A stretch of DNA of 62,175 bases. It comes from Nitrosomonadales bacterium. Lineage in GTDB: Bacteria; Pseudomonadota; Gammaproteobacteria; Burkholderiales; Gallionellaceae. Every line of letters starts with the position of its first letter. The stretch's first letter is position 1. Shown here piece by piece: positions 9,200 to 18,916 of this stretch. The position numbers and the translations under genes are program-made. Below the pieces are notes generated by a model. It was not told the origin of the DNA. It searched no databases and was given only the letters and a program-made list of their open reading frames with translations. The DNA is taken from NCBI GenBank assembly GCA_016199835.1, contig JACQFX010000035.1:1-62175 (forward strand), given 5' to 3'.

Positions 9200-9997
9200 A
9201 TGCATCCCATGCTCACCATCGCGGTGAAAGCCGCACGCCGCGCCGGCAATCTGATCCACCGCGCCGCCGACAATCTGGATCACCTCACCGTCACCAAGAA
9301 ATCGCATTCCGATTACGTCAGCGAGGTGGATCGCACGGCCGAGCAGACCATCATAACGACCTTGCTGGAAGCCTATCCAGACCACGCGATTCTAGCAGAA
9401 GAGAGCGGCGCCCAAGGCGAGTCGGAATACGTGTGGATCATCGACCCATTGGATGGCACCACTAACTTCCTGCACGGCTATCAGCAATATGCCGTGTCCA
9501 TTGCGCTGCAACACAAGGGGGTGCTGACGCAGGCCGTGATCTACGACCCGACCAAAAACGACCTGTTCACCGCCACGCGCGGACGCGGTGCTTACTTGAA
9601 TGACCGCCGCCTGCGCGTAAGCAAACGCAAGGAACTCGCCGACTGCCTGATCGGCACCGGCTTTCCCTATACAAAGTTCGAACACCTCGATGCTTACATG
9701 AACATCCTGCGCGACATGATGCAGAAGACCTCCGGGTTACGCCGCCCCGGCTCTGCCGCGCTCGACCTCGCGTACACCGCCGCCGGTCGCTACGACGGCT
9801 TTTTCGAAACCGGCCTCAAGCCCTGGGACATCGCGGCTGGATGCTTGCTCATCACCGAAGCGGGTGGGCTGGTGGGCGACTTGCAAGGCAACGATGGATT
9901 CCTCAACACCGGCAATCTGTGCGCCGCCAACCCGGTGATCTTTGCGCAGATGCTGCAAGTGATGGCGCCACATCTGACGGATGGCTTGAAAAGCTGA
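9200..9997 (+). CDS. suhB: Inositol monophosphatase family protein SuhB
   Basis: This Mg-dependent phosphatase has, in E. coli, a second role in rRNA antitermination complexes. It has 265 residues. The metal-binding motifs AEES (67-70), [10 protein letters not shown] (81-90) and [11 protein letters not shown] are intact. It is divergent from trmJ across a 207-bp spacer, which contains a degenerate copy of the CCRCAGAT repeat near 9090-9113 but no promoter I could fix with confidence. Confidence 0.92.
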   Translation: MHPMLTIAVKAARRAGNLIHRAADNLDHLTVTKKSHSDYVSEVDRTAEQTIITTLLEAYPDHAILAEESGAQGESEYVWIIDPLDGTTNFLHGYQQYAVSIALQHKGVLTQAVIYDPTKNDLFTATRGRGAYLNDRRLRVSKRKELADCLIGTGFPYTKFEHLDAYMNILRDMMQKTSGLRRPGSAALDLAYTAAGRYDGFFETGLKPWDIAAGCLLITEAGGLVGDLQGNDGFLNTGNLCAANPVIFAQMLQVMAPHLTDGLKS

Positions 9998-10067
9998 ACA
10001 CGGCATAAGTGCAACGTGCATTAGCGCCGGTTGACTTGAAGCCCTCCTCCATGCCAAGGTATAGCCC

Positions 10068-10925
10068 ATGACAGACAAAATCAGTGAATTGCTGCAGGGC
10101 ATAGAAGGACTGGTCACGCTGCCGGATGTATTTATCCGCATCAACAAACTGGTCGAAGACCCGGACAGCACCGCCGCCGGCATCGCCCAGGCCGTAAGCC
10201 AGGATCCCTCTTTCACGGTGCGCCTGTTGCGCGTTGCCAACAGTCCGTTCTACGGCTTCTCCTCCACTATCGATACGGTCTCCAGGGCGGTGACGGTGAT
10301 AGGCACCAAGCAGATACGCAACCTGGCGCTATCCACTTCCGTCGCGCGCACTTTTGCAGGCCTGCCCAACGATCTGGTGTCCATGGAGAACTTCTGGCGG
10401 CACAGCCTGTATTGCGCCTTGATCGCACGCATCCTGGCCAGGCAGATACGCAGATGCGATGCCGAAGCCGTATTTACCGCAGGACTGCTGCATGACATAG
10501 GTGAGCTGGTGATATTCAATCGCCTGCCGGAACAAGCGAAAGAGTCGTTATTGCTGGTACTGGACAGCGGTGACGAGTTGCCCGTTTATCAGGCCGAACA
10601 GCAGGTGATGGGCTTTGACCATGCCCAGCTCGGTGGCGAACTTGCACGCCAGTGGAACTTGCCGCCGATGTTGCAGGAATGCATCGCATTCCATCACGAC
10701 ATTCAAAAAGCGCAGCAATACCCGCTGGAAGCGGCCGTGGTGCATATCGCCAACATACTCGCGCTGATGGCCGAAGTGGGCACGCTGGACACTGACGATG
10801 TTTCGCCGATAGACCCGCACGCCTGGGAAGTCACCGGACTGGATGCCGATGAGGTGATCGTAGCGTCGGTGCAAGAAGCGCGCGAAGAAATCGCCGAAGC
10901 CGAAAAACTCTTTCTCGGCAATTAA
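10068..10925 (+). CDS. HDOD-domain signalling protein
   Basis: This 285-residue cytoplasmic protein is almost entirely an HDOD domain: LLRVANSPFYG near residue 55, AGLLHDIGELV near 140 and a late QWNLPPMLQECIAFHH motif. HDOD proteins are degenerate HD phosphohydrolase-like modules used in signalling, motility and c-di-GMP circuits; catalytic activity is not expected. It is 11 nt upstream of cheD, so the two are probably co-expressed and may act together on motility (inference). Confidence 0.9.
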   Translation: MTDKISELLQGIEGLVTLPDVFIRINKLVEDPDSTAAGIAQAVSQDPSFTVRLLRVANSPFYGFSSTIDTVSRAVTVIGTKQIRNLALSTSVARTFAGLPNDLVSMENFWRHSLYCALIARILARQIRRCDAEAVFTAGLLHDIGELVIFNRLPEQAKESLLLVLDSGDELPVYQAEQQVMGFDHAQLGGELARQWNLPPMLQECIAFHHDIQKAQQYPLEAAVVHIANILALMAEVGTLDTDDVSPIDPHAWEVTGLDADEVIVASVQEAREEIAEAEKLFLGN

Positions 10926-10936
10926 ACAAAGCTATC

Positions 10937-11578
10937 ATGGCCCTCCCTCCCGAATCGCGTCTGCCGCTTGCCCTGCCCGGTTTCGAGCATGTCCGCCGCG
11001 GCTGGCATAATGCCTTCGATGCTTATGCCGCACGTTTACTGCCCGGCGAGTACTACGTCACACCGCACAATGAGGGCGTGTACACCACGCTCGGCTCCTG
11101 CATTTCCGCCTGCATCCGCGACCGCGTGACCGGCATCGGCGGCATGAACCACTTCATGCTGCCCGCCTCAGCCTCAGGGGACAAGGACGGATGGAAATCC
11201 ACCAGTCTGAGTTCTGCCACGCGCTATGGCAATTTCGCCATGGAACACCTGATCAACGTCATCCTGAAGAATGGCGGCCAGCGACAAAACCTGGAGGTCA
11301 AACTGTTCGGCGGCGGACGCATCATGAAAAACATGACCGACATCGGCATGCGCAACATCAGCTTCGCACGCGACTATCTCCAGACTGAAGGGCTGCGGGT
11401 AACTTCGGAAGATGTAGGCGACATCTTTCCGCGCATGGTGGTGTTCTTCCCCGCGACCGGCAAAGTGCGGGTCAAACGCTTGCGCTCGCTGCACAACAAC
11501 ACGATCGCCGCACAGGAAACCCAGTACCTCGGCAGCATCGAGGATAAACCCGTCAGCGGCGACGTGGAACTGTTCTAG
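10937..11578 (+). CDS. cheD: Chemoreceptor glutamine deamidase CheD
   Basis: CheD deamidates glutamines in methyl-accepting chemotaxis receptors. It has 213 residues, with the catalytic Cys in TLGSCISACIRD (C55) and the conserved His in GGMNHFMLP (H72). Its start is 11 nt after the HDOD gene stop. No other che or flagellar genes are in the window, so this is an orphan copy or part of a scattered regulon. Confidence 0.93.
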   Translation: MALPPESRLPLALPGFEHVRRGWHNAFDAYAARLLPGEYYVTPHNEGVYTTLGSCISACIRDRVTGIGGMNHFMLPASASGDKDGWKSTSLSSATRYGNFAMEHLINVILKNGGQRQNLEVKLFGGGRIMKNMTDIGMRNISFARDYLQTEGLRVTSEDVGDIFPRMVVFFPATGKVRVKRLRSLHNNTIAAQETQYLGSIEDKPVSGDVELF

Positions 11579-11803
11579 GCTCGGAGCACTCCTGTCGTAC
11601 CACTCATTCCGGATTCCCTGCCGCTCATCCTGATTTTCGTTCCGCCTGTTACCGCGACATCAGCGCGTTCCAGTGGACTGTTGGTCACACCCCGTTTTTG
11701 TTAATGTGCGCACACCCAAACGGGTATGGAGCAAACACGAGCAATCGGACAACGCAAGTTAAAGATAGCGCGGCTGCCATGAAAACCTGCAACGGAGGCC
11801 ATC

Positions 11804-12364
11804 ATGAACTTGATCATAATTAGCATCACCACCCTCTTGATGGCATTTCCAGCCAAGTCGTCCGCCGCTTCCACTTTGGCTGCACCCCCTCTTGTGGATA
11901 CGATGCTCTCTGCATCCGTGGTATATAAAAATACGCTGACGGAAAAGCCGATGGAAGGCAAAGCCTCTCTCAACCAGCTTCCGACCCTGGGCAATGTGGC
12001 CAGCACCATACTGGAAATCAAGCACGTCAACTGCAATCCCTTGAGCATGGAAACTTCTCGCTCCGGCCTGGTTAGCAGCAAGGACAGCTTATCCTTCAAG
12101 ACGTATGCCCCGATGCAATCGGTAAACAATACCCTGTCAGTCGCCGGCACCCTCCTGCAATCGCAACTGAACGACTCCTTCATTGCCTGGACGCAAGTCC
12201 TGTCGCTGATCGCAAAAAAACAAGTCAACACCGAACTGTCCTACTCGATGAAAACAAATGGTCGCGGCAAACTTGATTCTTCCATCGTTTACCGACTCAA
12301 CCCGGACACCAATCCCGGCAAGTCCGACGTGATGGCCAGCATCCGCTACAGCATCAAATTCTAG
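11804..12364 (+). CDS. Hypothetical secreted protein
   Basis: This 186-residue protein has a cleavable-looking signal peptide (MNLIIISITTLLMAFPAKSS, cleavage near AASTLA). A strong ribosome site GGAGG sits 7 nt before the ATG. The mature part is rich in Ser/Thr and alternating hydrophobic residues and ends in Phe (SIRYSIKF), which would fit an outer-membrane beta-barrel or a periplasmic beta protein. I recognise no family. The 225-bp spacer after cheD shows nothing recognisable. Confidence 0.6.
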   Translation: MNLIIISITTLLMAFPAKSSAASTLAAPPLVDTMLSASVVYKNTLTEKPMEGKASLNQLPTLGNVASTILEIKHVNCNPLSMETSRSGLVSSKDSLSFKTYAPMQSVNNTLSVAGTLLQSQLNDSFIAWTQVLSLIAKKQVNTELSYSMKTNGRGKLDSSIVYRLNPDTNPGKSDVMASIRYSIKF

Positions 12365-12732
12365 CCGGACTAGCGCCGCCCCAAGCAGGCCGGGCTACAG
12401 GAAACTGCAACCCGGCGCATGGCATTCCCCGGAGTCGCCAGGAAATTGGCATAATGAGATAAGCTGGGAAAATTGCCTCTAACCGGCAGCTTCTGGTTCA
12501 AATTCGTCAAACATAATTCCAGGAAGAAAAATACTGGTTCAGTTTAAAATCTGCCAGCAAGCCTAAGCTGTGCGTGTGCGCTACACACAGAGCAAGAGAT
12601 GCAATTATTGGAACGCTCGACAACCTGAAAACTCAATACAGGCAATTAAAGCTGAACCGCTGCCAAGGGAAAATGCATGCCGCCTACGCCCTTAAACAAC
12701 GTGATACGATTAACGTCTCGAGGAGACAAGTA
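12365..12732 (+). other. Gene-free spacer before HDOD gene
   Basis: This 368-bp stretch holds no gene that I can support. An in-frame extension of the following HDOD gene is open through its second half but starts without a ribosome site and adds residues foreign to the family. No clear promoter or hairpin was identified. Confidence 0.5.
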
Positions 12733-13674
12733 ATGAATCTGGTTGATCAAGGACGCTACGCCAAACTCAAGGCTTCCGGGCAATTGCCCTCACCTAAAGG
12801 AATAGCCTGGGCGATCGTCGAGTTGCTGCAACAGGATGATTACAAGACCAAGGATCTGGTTCGTCTGGTTCAGTCTGACCCGGTAATAGCTGGGGAATTG
12901 CTGAAATTCTCCAACGCAGCCTCCTACGGTCGCAGCACCCCCATCGCATCCATCCCCGAAGCCATCACCGTGCTTGGCACCTTGCGGATACGTGTTCTCG
13001 TCGTCGCACTATCTGTACTGAATAATCATCGCGATGGGGAGTGCCGCCAATTCGACTACGGGCGATTCTGGTCACGCGCTCTGGCAACCGGCATAGCGGC
13101 GCAAGCATTGGCTTCTTTTGTCAAAATCAACGCCGACGAAAACTTCACCGCCGGACTGTTATCCAGTCTTGGCGAGTTAGCTCTGGCCTCCATCTTCCCT
13201 GAGCGCTATGGTGAGATCATCGCGATGTCTGATGACAGGAGAAGCCAACGGCTTGCATTGGAACATAAAGCCTTTGGCTTCGACCATCGCGAGCTGAACG
13301 CAACATTGATGCTGGAATGGGGGTTGCCGTTAGAGATGATAAGTGCAATCTTCTATAGCGAATATCCTGATGAGGCCAGCTTTCAGGAGGGATCGCGCAT
13401 TCATGGATTGACCATCGCCTTGCATGTTGCGCTTGCTCTTTCGGACATTTGCGTGGCCGATGATGAGTCGCGCTCGGGCATGCTTCCCGATCTGTATACC
13501 AAAGCCGCGCGACTGGGAATCAGTGTAGATGAAATGAACACCATGGCTGACGAAATCATCTCAACCTGGCAAGAATGGGGAGAGTTTCTGCAGATTCAAA
13601 CCCGCAGGATCGCCCCGATTGGCGACATATTCATATCATCCCCACCCGATAATCTGGCAGGTTTTGTGTGTTGA
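12733..13674 (+). CDS. HDOD-domain protein (second copy)
   Basis: This 313-residue protein has an HDOD domain at about residues 15-220 (LLKFSNAASYGR, AGLLSSLGELALAS). The start at MNLVDQGRYAKLK was chosen because GAGGAGAC precedes it at good spacing and the family starts there. The divergent HD residues (SSLGEL where HD enzymes have HD) confirm a non-catalytic module. Related proteins often carry a C-terminal GGDEF domain; here the chain ends soon after a helical linker. It may be a shortened diguanylate-cyclase relative. Confidence 0.85.
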   Translation: MNLVDQGRYAKLKASGQLPSPKGIAWAIVELLQQDDYKTKDLVRLVQSDPVIAGELLKFSNAASYGRSTPIASIPEAITVLGTLRIRVLVVALSVLNNHRDGECRQFDYGRFWSRALATGIAAQALASFVKINADENFTAGLLSSLGELALASIFPERYGEIIAMSDDRRSQRLALEHKAFGFDHRELNATLMLEWGLPLEMISAIFYSEYPDEASFQEGSRIHGLTIALHVALALSDICVADDESRSGMLPDLYTKAARLGISVDEMNTMADEIISTWQEWGEFLQIQTRRIAPIGDIFISSPPDNLAGFVC

Positions 13675-13721
13675 TCGGTACCGGCTCATAATGCTCAAGC
13701 GCCGCGCCGCCTTTGCTAGAT

Positions 13722-14012
13722 TTAAATATTGGGCAGATTTAAGAATGAATTATTGGGCGCACTATAAAGGTACTGGGTTTCCTCGTTTTTAAAACAAACC
13801 AGCTCGCCGACTTTAAAAATATCTCCATCCCTGGTCAAGACGTAAATATGGTCGCCTTTTGCGATCTTCTTCACTACATCCTTAACTGATTTCTTAACGC
13901 CCGCTCTCACATGGAAATCGCTTTCCGCGATCTCGATTGCATGCAACAAACAGCTTGTCACTTCGCCAGTTGTCGCATCTTTTTTAATCTTGCTCACACC
14001 CAAAAAGTTCAT
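13722..14012 (-). CDS. DUF3892-like small protein
   Basis: This 96-residue protein has IKKDATTGEVTS at its N-terminus, an IYVLTRDGD strand in the middle and NNSFLNLPNI at its C-terminus, the pattern I recall for DUF3892. Function is unknown. The start MNFLGVSKIKK has AGCGAGA upstream; an in-frame ATG 57 nt further upstream is possible. The DNA is clearly AT-richer than its neighbours, suggesting recent acquisition. Confidence 0.6.
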   Translation of the reverse strand: MNFLGVSKIKKDATTGEVTSCLLHAIEIAESDFHVRAGVKKSVKDVVKKIAKGDHIYVLTRDGDIFKVGELVCFKNEETQYLYSAPNNSFLNLPNI

Positions 14013-14254
14013 GAATTCTCGCTTAAGACTGATTGACGACTGACCAAACCTCAACAATGGCTCCACCACCCAAGCGCCGGAAAATTTAAGCAGGGCGGAA
14101 ATTTATCAGTTATTGTCGAACTGGGGAAGAGATATAAAATATCTAGGCCTTTTTCTGCAAGCGGGTTTTATGCCACGAAGTACGCCGCCCTGAATCTTGG
14201 CCTGCGTTTTGCCCACCGCTGACACATCCAGCCTGTTCAGCGCGGCAACACTGC

Positions 14255-16159
14255 TCACCTGGCATGCAGCAATTGCTCGAACTCCTCTGCGGGCACCGGT
14301 TTGGAGAACAGATAGCCTTGAGCATAATCGCATCCGGCCGAGATCAGCAGGTCGCGCTGCTCCGGCGTTTCCACGCCTTCAGCGACCACCTTGAATCCCA
14401 TCTTGTGCGCCATGACGATGATGGCTTCGCAAATCGCCAGGTCGTTTGTATCGGCCACAAGGTTGCGCACAAATTTCCCATCAATCTTGAGATAGTCAAT
14501 ATCGAATTTCTTGAGATACACAAGCGATGAGTAGCCAGTACCAAAATCGTCGATAGAAATCTGTATACCTGCCTCGCGATATTTCATCAGCTTTTCATTG
14601 ACCTTGGACTCTGCGTTCATCAGCAGTTTCTCGGTAACCTCGATGGTAATGCTCTGCCCGTCAATGCCCTGCTCTTTCAGGTAAGCGAGCCATGATATGC
14701 GGCTGCTTTTATTGATGCGCAACTGCACTGGCGACTTGTTTATGCTGAGCTGGAATGGCTCGTTATAAGTGCTGCGCCACTGCTTGAGTTGCATTATGGC
14801 TTGCATGAATACCCAGTCGCCTATCTGCACGATAAGCCCGGTCTCTTCCGCCAGCGGGACAAAAATATCCGGGCTCACGAAACCGCGCACGGGGTGTTGC
14901 CAACGAACCAGAGCTTCCGCCTTGTAAATGCGCCCGCTAGCCAGTTCTATTATGGGCTGGTAATAGACGTGGAATTGGCCATGGGCCAGAGCAGTGTGCA
15001 GATCGTTGGTGAGATGCAGGCGCTTTTGCGCGGCCTCATGCAAATCCGGCGTGAAATAACTGAAACCGTTGCGCCCCGCATTCTTTGCAACATACATGGC
15101 TTGATCGGCATTCTTGAACAAAACATCCAGAGCATTGGTATCGTTCGGGTAAAGCGATACGCCGATACTACCCGAGATATAAGCCTCTTCCGATCCGAGA
15201 TGAAAGGGCTCGATCAGCCTGGTAAGAATTTCCTGTGCAATACGCCCAACGCTGTTTATCCCGTCGAGTTCCGGCAGGATAACGGCGAACTCATCTCCGC
15301 CAAGGCGAGCAACCGTATCCGATTCGCGTATGCAACTGGTGATGCGCTGTGCAGCAGTCACCAGCAACAGGTCACCCATGTCATGCCCGAGCGTGTCGTT
15401 GATTTCCTTGAAGCGATCGAGATCGATCAACATCAAGGCGGCAGGTAACCCGGTGCGATGGGATTTTTTTGCTGCCTGCCCCAGGCGATCATGGAACATA
15501 CGGCGGTTGGGCAGCCCGGTAAGCGCATCATAATTGGCTTGTTGCCAGGCCAGCTCCTCGAGTTTTTTCTTTTCAGTGACATCGGTAAATACCCCGATCC
15601 GGCGATAAACCGAACCGTCCTTGTTGAAAATGGTTTTGATGACCAGCCATTCCGGATATATTTCACCATTCTTGCGCCGGTTCCATATTTCCCCCTGCCA
15701 CTTGCCGGTTAGATTAAGCGACTCCCACATGGCCGCGTAAAATGCCTCATCGTGGCGACCAGAGCGCAGGATATTCGGGGTCTGCCCAATGACTTCCTGT
15801 AGCCCATACCCCGTAATTTCAGCGAATGCGGCGTTCACTTTTACGATGCGGCTCCGGTTATCCACAATGAAGATCGCATCACTGCTAATTTCGTAGATTA
15901 ACGAGGCAAGACGGGCTCGCAACACCACCACCATGACGGCAACGGTAGCCAGCAATGATGCAAACAAGATGGTGAGCAGATGCGACTGCCAGACCGTCAG
16001 TGCCGGGAGAAAGGTCGCTTGAAGAAACTCATACAAGGCCATCAAACACGCAACCGACAGGAATGCGACAAATAGCTGGCGGGCAAGATTGAATTGATTT
16101 ATGGAAATCTTCATGTGATGACTGAACGAAGCATGCAGGGTTTCAAACTTACCATGCAA
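14255..16159 (-). CDS. Membrane PAS-GGDEF-EAL c-di-GMP protein
   Basis: This 634-residue protein has two N-terminal membrane segments (about 27-47 and 57-80), a PAS domain (about 90-205), then GGDEF (about 215-375) and EAL (about 390-630). The cyclase motif GGDEF is intact in ARLGGDEFAV, and the EAL motif is intact in KAEALVRW with DDFGTGYSSL and DYLKIDGKF. It may therefore both make and break c-di-GMP. A second ATG 45 nt downstream (MKISINQF) is an alternative start; neither has a strong ribosome site. Confidence 0.9.
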   Translation of the reverse strand: MHGKFETLHASFSHHMKISINQFNLARQLFVAFLSVACLMALYEFLQATFLPALTVWQSHLLTILFASLLATVAVMVVVLRARLASLIYEISSDAIFIVDNRSRIVKVNAAFAEITGYGLQEVIGQTPNILRSGRHDEAFYAAMWESLNLTGKWQGEIWNRRKNGEIYPEWLVIKTIFNKDGSVYRRIGVFTDVTEKKKLEELAWQQANYDALTGLPNRRMFHDRLGQAAKKSHRTGLPAALMLIDLDRFKEINDTLGHDMGDLLLVTAAQRITSCIRESDTVARLGGDEFAVILPELDGINSVGRIAQEILTRLIEPFHLGSEEAYISGSIGVSLYPNDTNALDVLFKNADQAMYVAKNAGRNGFSYFTPDLHEAAQKRLHLTNDLHTALAHGQFHVYYQPIIELASGRIYKAEALVRWQHPVRGFVSPDIFVPLAEETGLIVQIGDWVFMQAIMQLKQWRSTYNEPFQLSINKSPVQLRINKSSRISWLAYLKEQGIDGQSITIEVTEKLLMNAESKVNEKLMKYREAGIQISIDDFGTGYSSLVYLKKFDIDYLKIDGKFVRNLVADTNDLAICEAIIVMAHKMGFKVVAEGVETPEQRDLLISAGCDYAQGYLFSKPVPAEEFEQLLHAR

Positions 16160-16293
16160 AATTAACTGCCGGGCATTCTACTCAGAATGCCAGATGCCGG
16201 ATACCGCCATCTGCTTGCATGGAATCGAGCCAAGCCAGGCGAGGGGTTGGCCTTGGCTTCATGTATTCGGTCGAACAGGGTGAAACAGGGGGA

Positions 16294-16369
16294 TGGTGCC
16301 GCTTGCCGGAATCGAACTGGCGACCTACGCGTTACGAGTGCGTTGCTCTACCAACTGAGCTAAAGCGGC
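16294..16369 (-). tRNA. tRNA-Thr (anticodon CGT)
   Basis: The minus strand folds as a 76-nt tRNA. The acceptor arms GCCGCTT/AAGCGGC pair, the D-arm is GCTCAGTTGGTAGAGC, the anticodon loop CTCGTAA gives CGT, the T-arm contains GTTCGATTC, and CCA is encoded (16294-16296). The anticodon CGT reads ACG threonine codons. Confidence 0.95.
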
Positions 16370-16393
16370 CAAACCTTTACTTCAGTATTTCTG

Positions 16394-16437
16394 ATGCTCT
16401 ATCCACCGCGCCGCACCACAAACCGGTGCGGATTATA
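16394..16437 (-). promoter_or_regulatory. Possible promoter of tRNA-Thr
   Basis: On the minus strand a perfect TATAAT (complement of 16432-16437) lies 63 nt upstream of the mature tRNA 5' end. A TTGCCC-like -35 falls near the thiO stop, at a wide spacing of about 19. A 7-bp hairpin CCGCACC/GGTGCGG follows in the presumed leader. This is a tentative assignment. Confidence 0.4.
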
Positions 16438-16461
16438 AGCGCTTAGGCAGGGATGGGGCAA

Positions 16462-17526
16462 TCAAACCTTGGCAATCCATCCCGCACGGTAGGCGTCAAC
16501 GTCAAACGCCTGCGTCGAATTCGTCATTTCATTCATCAGGATTTCAATGCTGGCTGTCGCCATGGTCACGCCGTAGCGGAAATGCCCGGCATTGACATAC
16601 AGATTATCCAGATGCGGATGACGGCTAATGACCGGGATATTGTGCGGTGACGCGGGGCGCAGTCCGGCCCAGTGCTGTATCAACGGCATGTCGCGCAGTT
16701 GCGGCAATACCTGCTCTGCCCTCTGACGCAGGCTTGCGTACGCGACCTGTGTCGTACTCTTGTCGAAGCCCACATCTTCCAGCGTGCTGCCGACCAACAG
16801 ATGGCCGTCGCGGCGCGGGATCAGATACAGGTCGCCTTGCAGCACGATGTGGGGCAGCGGCGGCGTAGCAAATTTGAACAACAACATCTGTCCGCGCATC
16901 GGCTTGATGTCCAGTTGCAATGCGTGTTGCCCCAGCACTTCCTTGCTCCACGCCCCGGCAGTGACCACATAGCTGTCCGCACTGAATTCGCCGCAGGACG
17001 CGAGCAACCCACGCACACGATTATTTTCCGACCTGATTTCCCGCACGGCGCATTGCTCGATGATGCGTCCGCCGAGCATTTCAACCTGCCGCCGCAGGGC
17101 ACGCATCAATCTCGGATTGCGCACTTGCGCCACGCCCGGCAGCAGCAGTGCCTCTGGTGCATCGTCCATGCGTTGCGCCGGAACCTGATGTGCAGCACAC
17201 CATTGTTGCGCAACCTGAACATCGAATGGCGGCAACACCAGCATCCCGCTGGTTTCGTATTCCGGATCTATGCCCGTCGCATCGTGTAGCGTCTGCGCCC
17301 AGGCCGAAAACAACATCGCGCCGCGAGTCGTCAGTCGCGTCACTGCATCGGGATAATCCCACGGACATAGCGGCGACAATATGCCGCCGCCCGCCCAGGA
17401 AGATTCATTGCCGCACAATCCGCGCTCGAGCAGGGTTACCCCTGCACCGCGCTTGAGCAGTTCGAGCGCGCTGCCCAGGCCCATGACTCCGGCGCCTATG
17501 ACCAGGATGTCATGATCTCTTGTCAT
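16462..17526 (-). CDS. thiO: Glycine oxidase ThiO (FAD-dependent oxidoreductase)
   Basis: This flavoenzyme converts glycine to iminoglycine for the thiazole of thiamine. It has 354 residues with an N-terminal dinucleotide motif [18 protein letters not shown] and a conserved [15 protein letters not shown]-terminal FAD motif. It overlaps the ispH stop by 4 nt (ATGA), so it is coupled to the ispH operon. No TPP riboswitch or other thi gene is nearby. Another amino-acid oxidase of the DadA/ThiO family cannot be excluded. Confidence 0.8.
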   Translation of the reverse strand: MTRDHDILVIGAGVMGLGSALELLKRGAGVTLLERGLCGNESSWAGGGILSPLCPWDYPDAVTRLTTRGAMLFSAWAQTLHDATGIDPEYETSGMLVLPPFDVQVAQQWCAAHQVPAQRMDDAPEALLLPGVAQVRNPRLMRALRRQVEMLGGRIIEQCAVREIRSENNRVRGLLASCGEFSADSYVVTAGAWSKEVLGQHALQLDIKPMRGQMLLFKFATPPLPHIVLQGDLYLIPRRDGHLLVGSTLEDVGFDKSTTQVAYASLRQRAEQVLPQLRDMPLIQHWAGLRPASPHNIPVISRHPHLDNLYVNAGHFRYGVTMATASIEILMNEMTNSTQAFDVDAYRAGWIAKV

Positions 17527-18449
17527 GGCGGGTTGAGCGCTCTGGGTAAAGGGAACACCACATTTTCGCTGATACCCTGCAATTCCCGCACGTCGGTAAC
17601 ACCCAATTCTTTCAGCCGCGCGATCACGTTCTGCACCAGAACTTCTGGCGCGGAAGCGCCGGCGGTGATACCGATCTGGCGTCTGCCCGCCAGCCACTCC
17701 GGCTGCAATTCGCCGGCGTTATCCACCAGATACGCCGGAACATCCATGTTGCGCGCCACTTCGCGCAGGCGGTTGGAATTGGAACTGTTGGGCGAACCAA
17801 CCACGATTACCAGGTCGCACTGCCCGGCCAGCAGCTTCACCGCATCCTGGCGGTTCTGCGTGGCATAGCAGATGTCGTCTTTTTTCGGTCCGCTGATGTT
17901 GGGAAAGCGCTGCCTGAGCGCCTCTATGATCGCACTGGCATCGTCCACCGACAGCGTGGTCTGCGTGACGAAGGCCAGATTGTTTTCGTCTTGCACCGCG
18001 AGGTGTTGCACATCAGCGGGAGATTCCACCAGATACATGCCGTCATCTGCCTGCCCCATGGTACCTTCCACTTCCGGATGCCCGGCGTGGCCGATCATGA
18101 TGATTTCCTTGCCTTGCTGGTGCAGACGCACAACCTCGATATGCACCTTGGTCACCAGCGGGCAGGTGGCGTCAAATACCGTCAGCCCGCGCGCTTCCGC
18201 TTCGTGGCGCACGGATTGCGGCACACCGTGCGCACTGAAGATCAGGATGCTGCCGCGCGGCACGTCGGTAAGTTCCTCGATGAACACCGCGCCCTTGGCC
18301 TTAAGGGTGTCCACCACGAACTTGTTGTGCACTACTTCATGCCGCACGTAGATAGGCGCACCGTGCAGCGCCAGCGCGCGCTCGACGATCTCGATGGCGC
18401 GATCCACTCCGGCACAGAAACCGCGCGGATTGGCGAGCAGGATATCCAT
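17523..18449 (-). CDS. ispH: 4-hydroxy-3-methylbut-2-enyl diphosphate reductase
   Basis: This is the last enzyme of the MEP isoprenoid pathway, a [4Fe-4S] reductase making IPP and DMAPP. It has 308 residues with cluster cysteines C12, C96 and C194, and the substrate-binding H41, H74, H124 and E126. The start [14 protein letters not shown] overlaps the lspA stop by one base (TGATG). The longer upstream frame is within lspA and rejected. Confidence 0.96.
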   Translation of the reverse strand: MDILLANPRGFCAGVDRAIEIVERALALHGAPIYVRHEVVHNKFVVDTLKAKGAVFIEELTDVPRGSILIFSAHGVPQSVRHEAEARGLTVFDATCPLVTKVHIEVVRLHQQGKEIIMIGHAGHPEVEGTMGQADDGMYLVESPADVQHLAVQDENNLAFVTQTTLSVDDASAIIEALRQRFPNISGPKKDDICYATQNRQDAVKLLAGQCDLVIVVGSPNSSNSNRLREVARNMDVPAYLVDNAGELQPEWLAGRRQIGITAGASAPEVLVQNVIARLKELGVTDVRELQGISENVVFPLPRALNPP

Positions 18450-18916
18450 CAGGCCTTTTCCGGTTTGTTCACGAAGCTGTCCCACAGCAACAACGCCGCG
18501 CCGCAGGTGATGGCGGAATCGGCCACATTGAACGCAGCGAAGTGAAGCTCGTTCCAATGAAAATCCAGGAAGTCCACCACATAGCCATACTCGATACGGT
18601 CTATCAGATTGCCCAACGCGCCGCCCATAATGAATGCCAGCGCGAAGCAGAATAATTTCTGTTGGCTGTGTTTACGCAGCAGCACGAATATCCACACCGA
18701 AGCAACACAGGCGATCGCGCTGAACATCCAGCGCTGCCAGCCGCCCGCATCGCTCAACATGCTGAACGATGCGCCCATGTTGTGCGCCAGCACCAGATTG
18801 AAAAAACTCGTGACAACCATGCCTTCGCCATAGACGAAATGGTTGCTGATGGCAGCCTTGCTCCACTGGTCGAGGAGGATGACCACGGCGGCAAGAGCCA
18901 GCCAGCGATTAAGCAT
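18449..18916 (-). CDS. lspA: Lipoprotein signal peptidase
   Basis: This inner-membrane aspartyl protease cleaves prolipoprotein signal peptides. It has 155 residues, four membrane segments, and the catalytic Asp pair in YVVDFL (D115) and FNVADSA (D133). It overlaps the end of ileS by 8 nt. At least four probable lipoprotein substrates (BamE, the DUF1566 lipoprotein, the cassette lipoprotein and others) are in this window. Confidence 0.95.
   Translation of the reverse strand: MLNRWLALAAVVILLDQWSKAAISNHFVYGEGMVVTSFFNLVLAHNMGASFSMLSDAGGWQRWMFSAIACVASVWIFVLLRKHSQQKLFCFALAFIMGGALGNLIDRIEYGYVVDFLDFHWNELHFAAFNVADSAITCGAALLLWDSFVNKPEKA

Noticed and set aside
11701-12231. 176-codon minus-strand frame
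   Set aside because: Overlaps the plus-strand secreted protein, which has a signal peptide and strong ribosome site; this frame has neither.
16462-17526. TPP riboswitch for thiO
   Set aside because: No THI-box pattern is visible upstream; the gene is translationally coupled to ispH.
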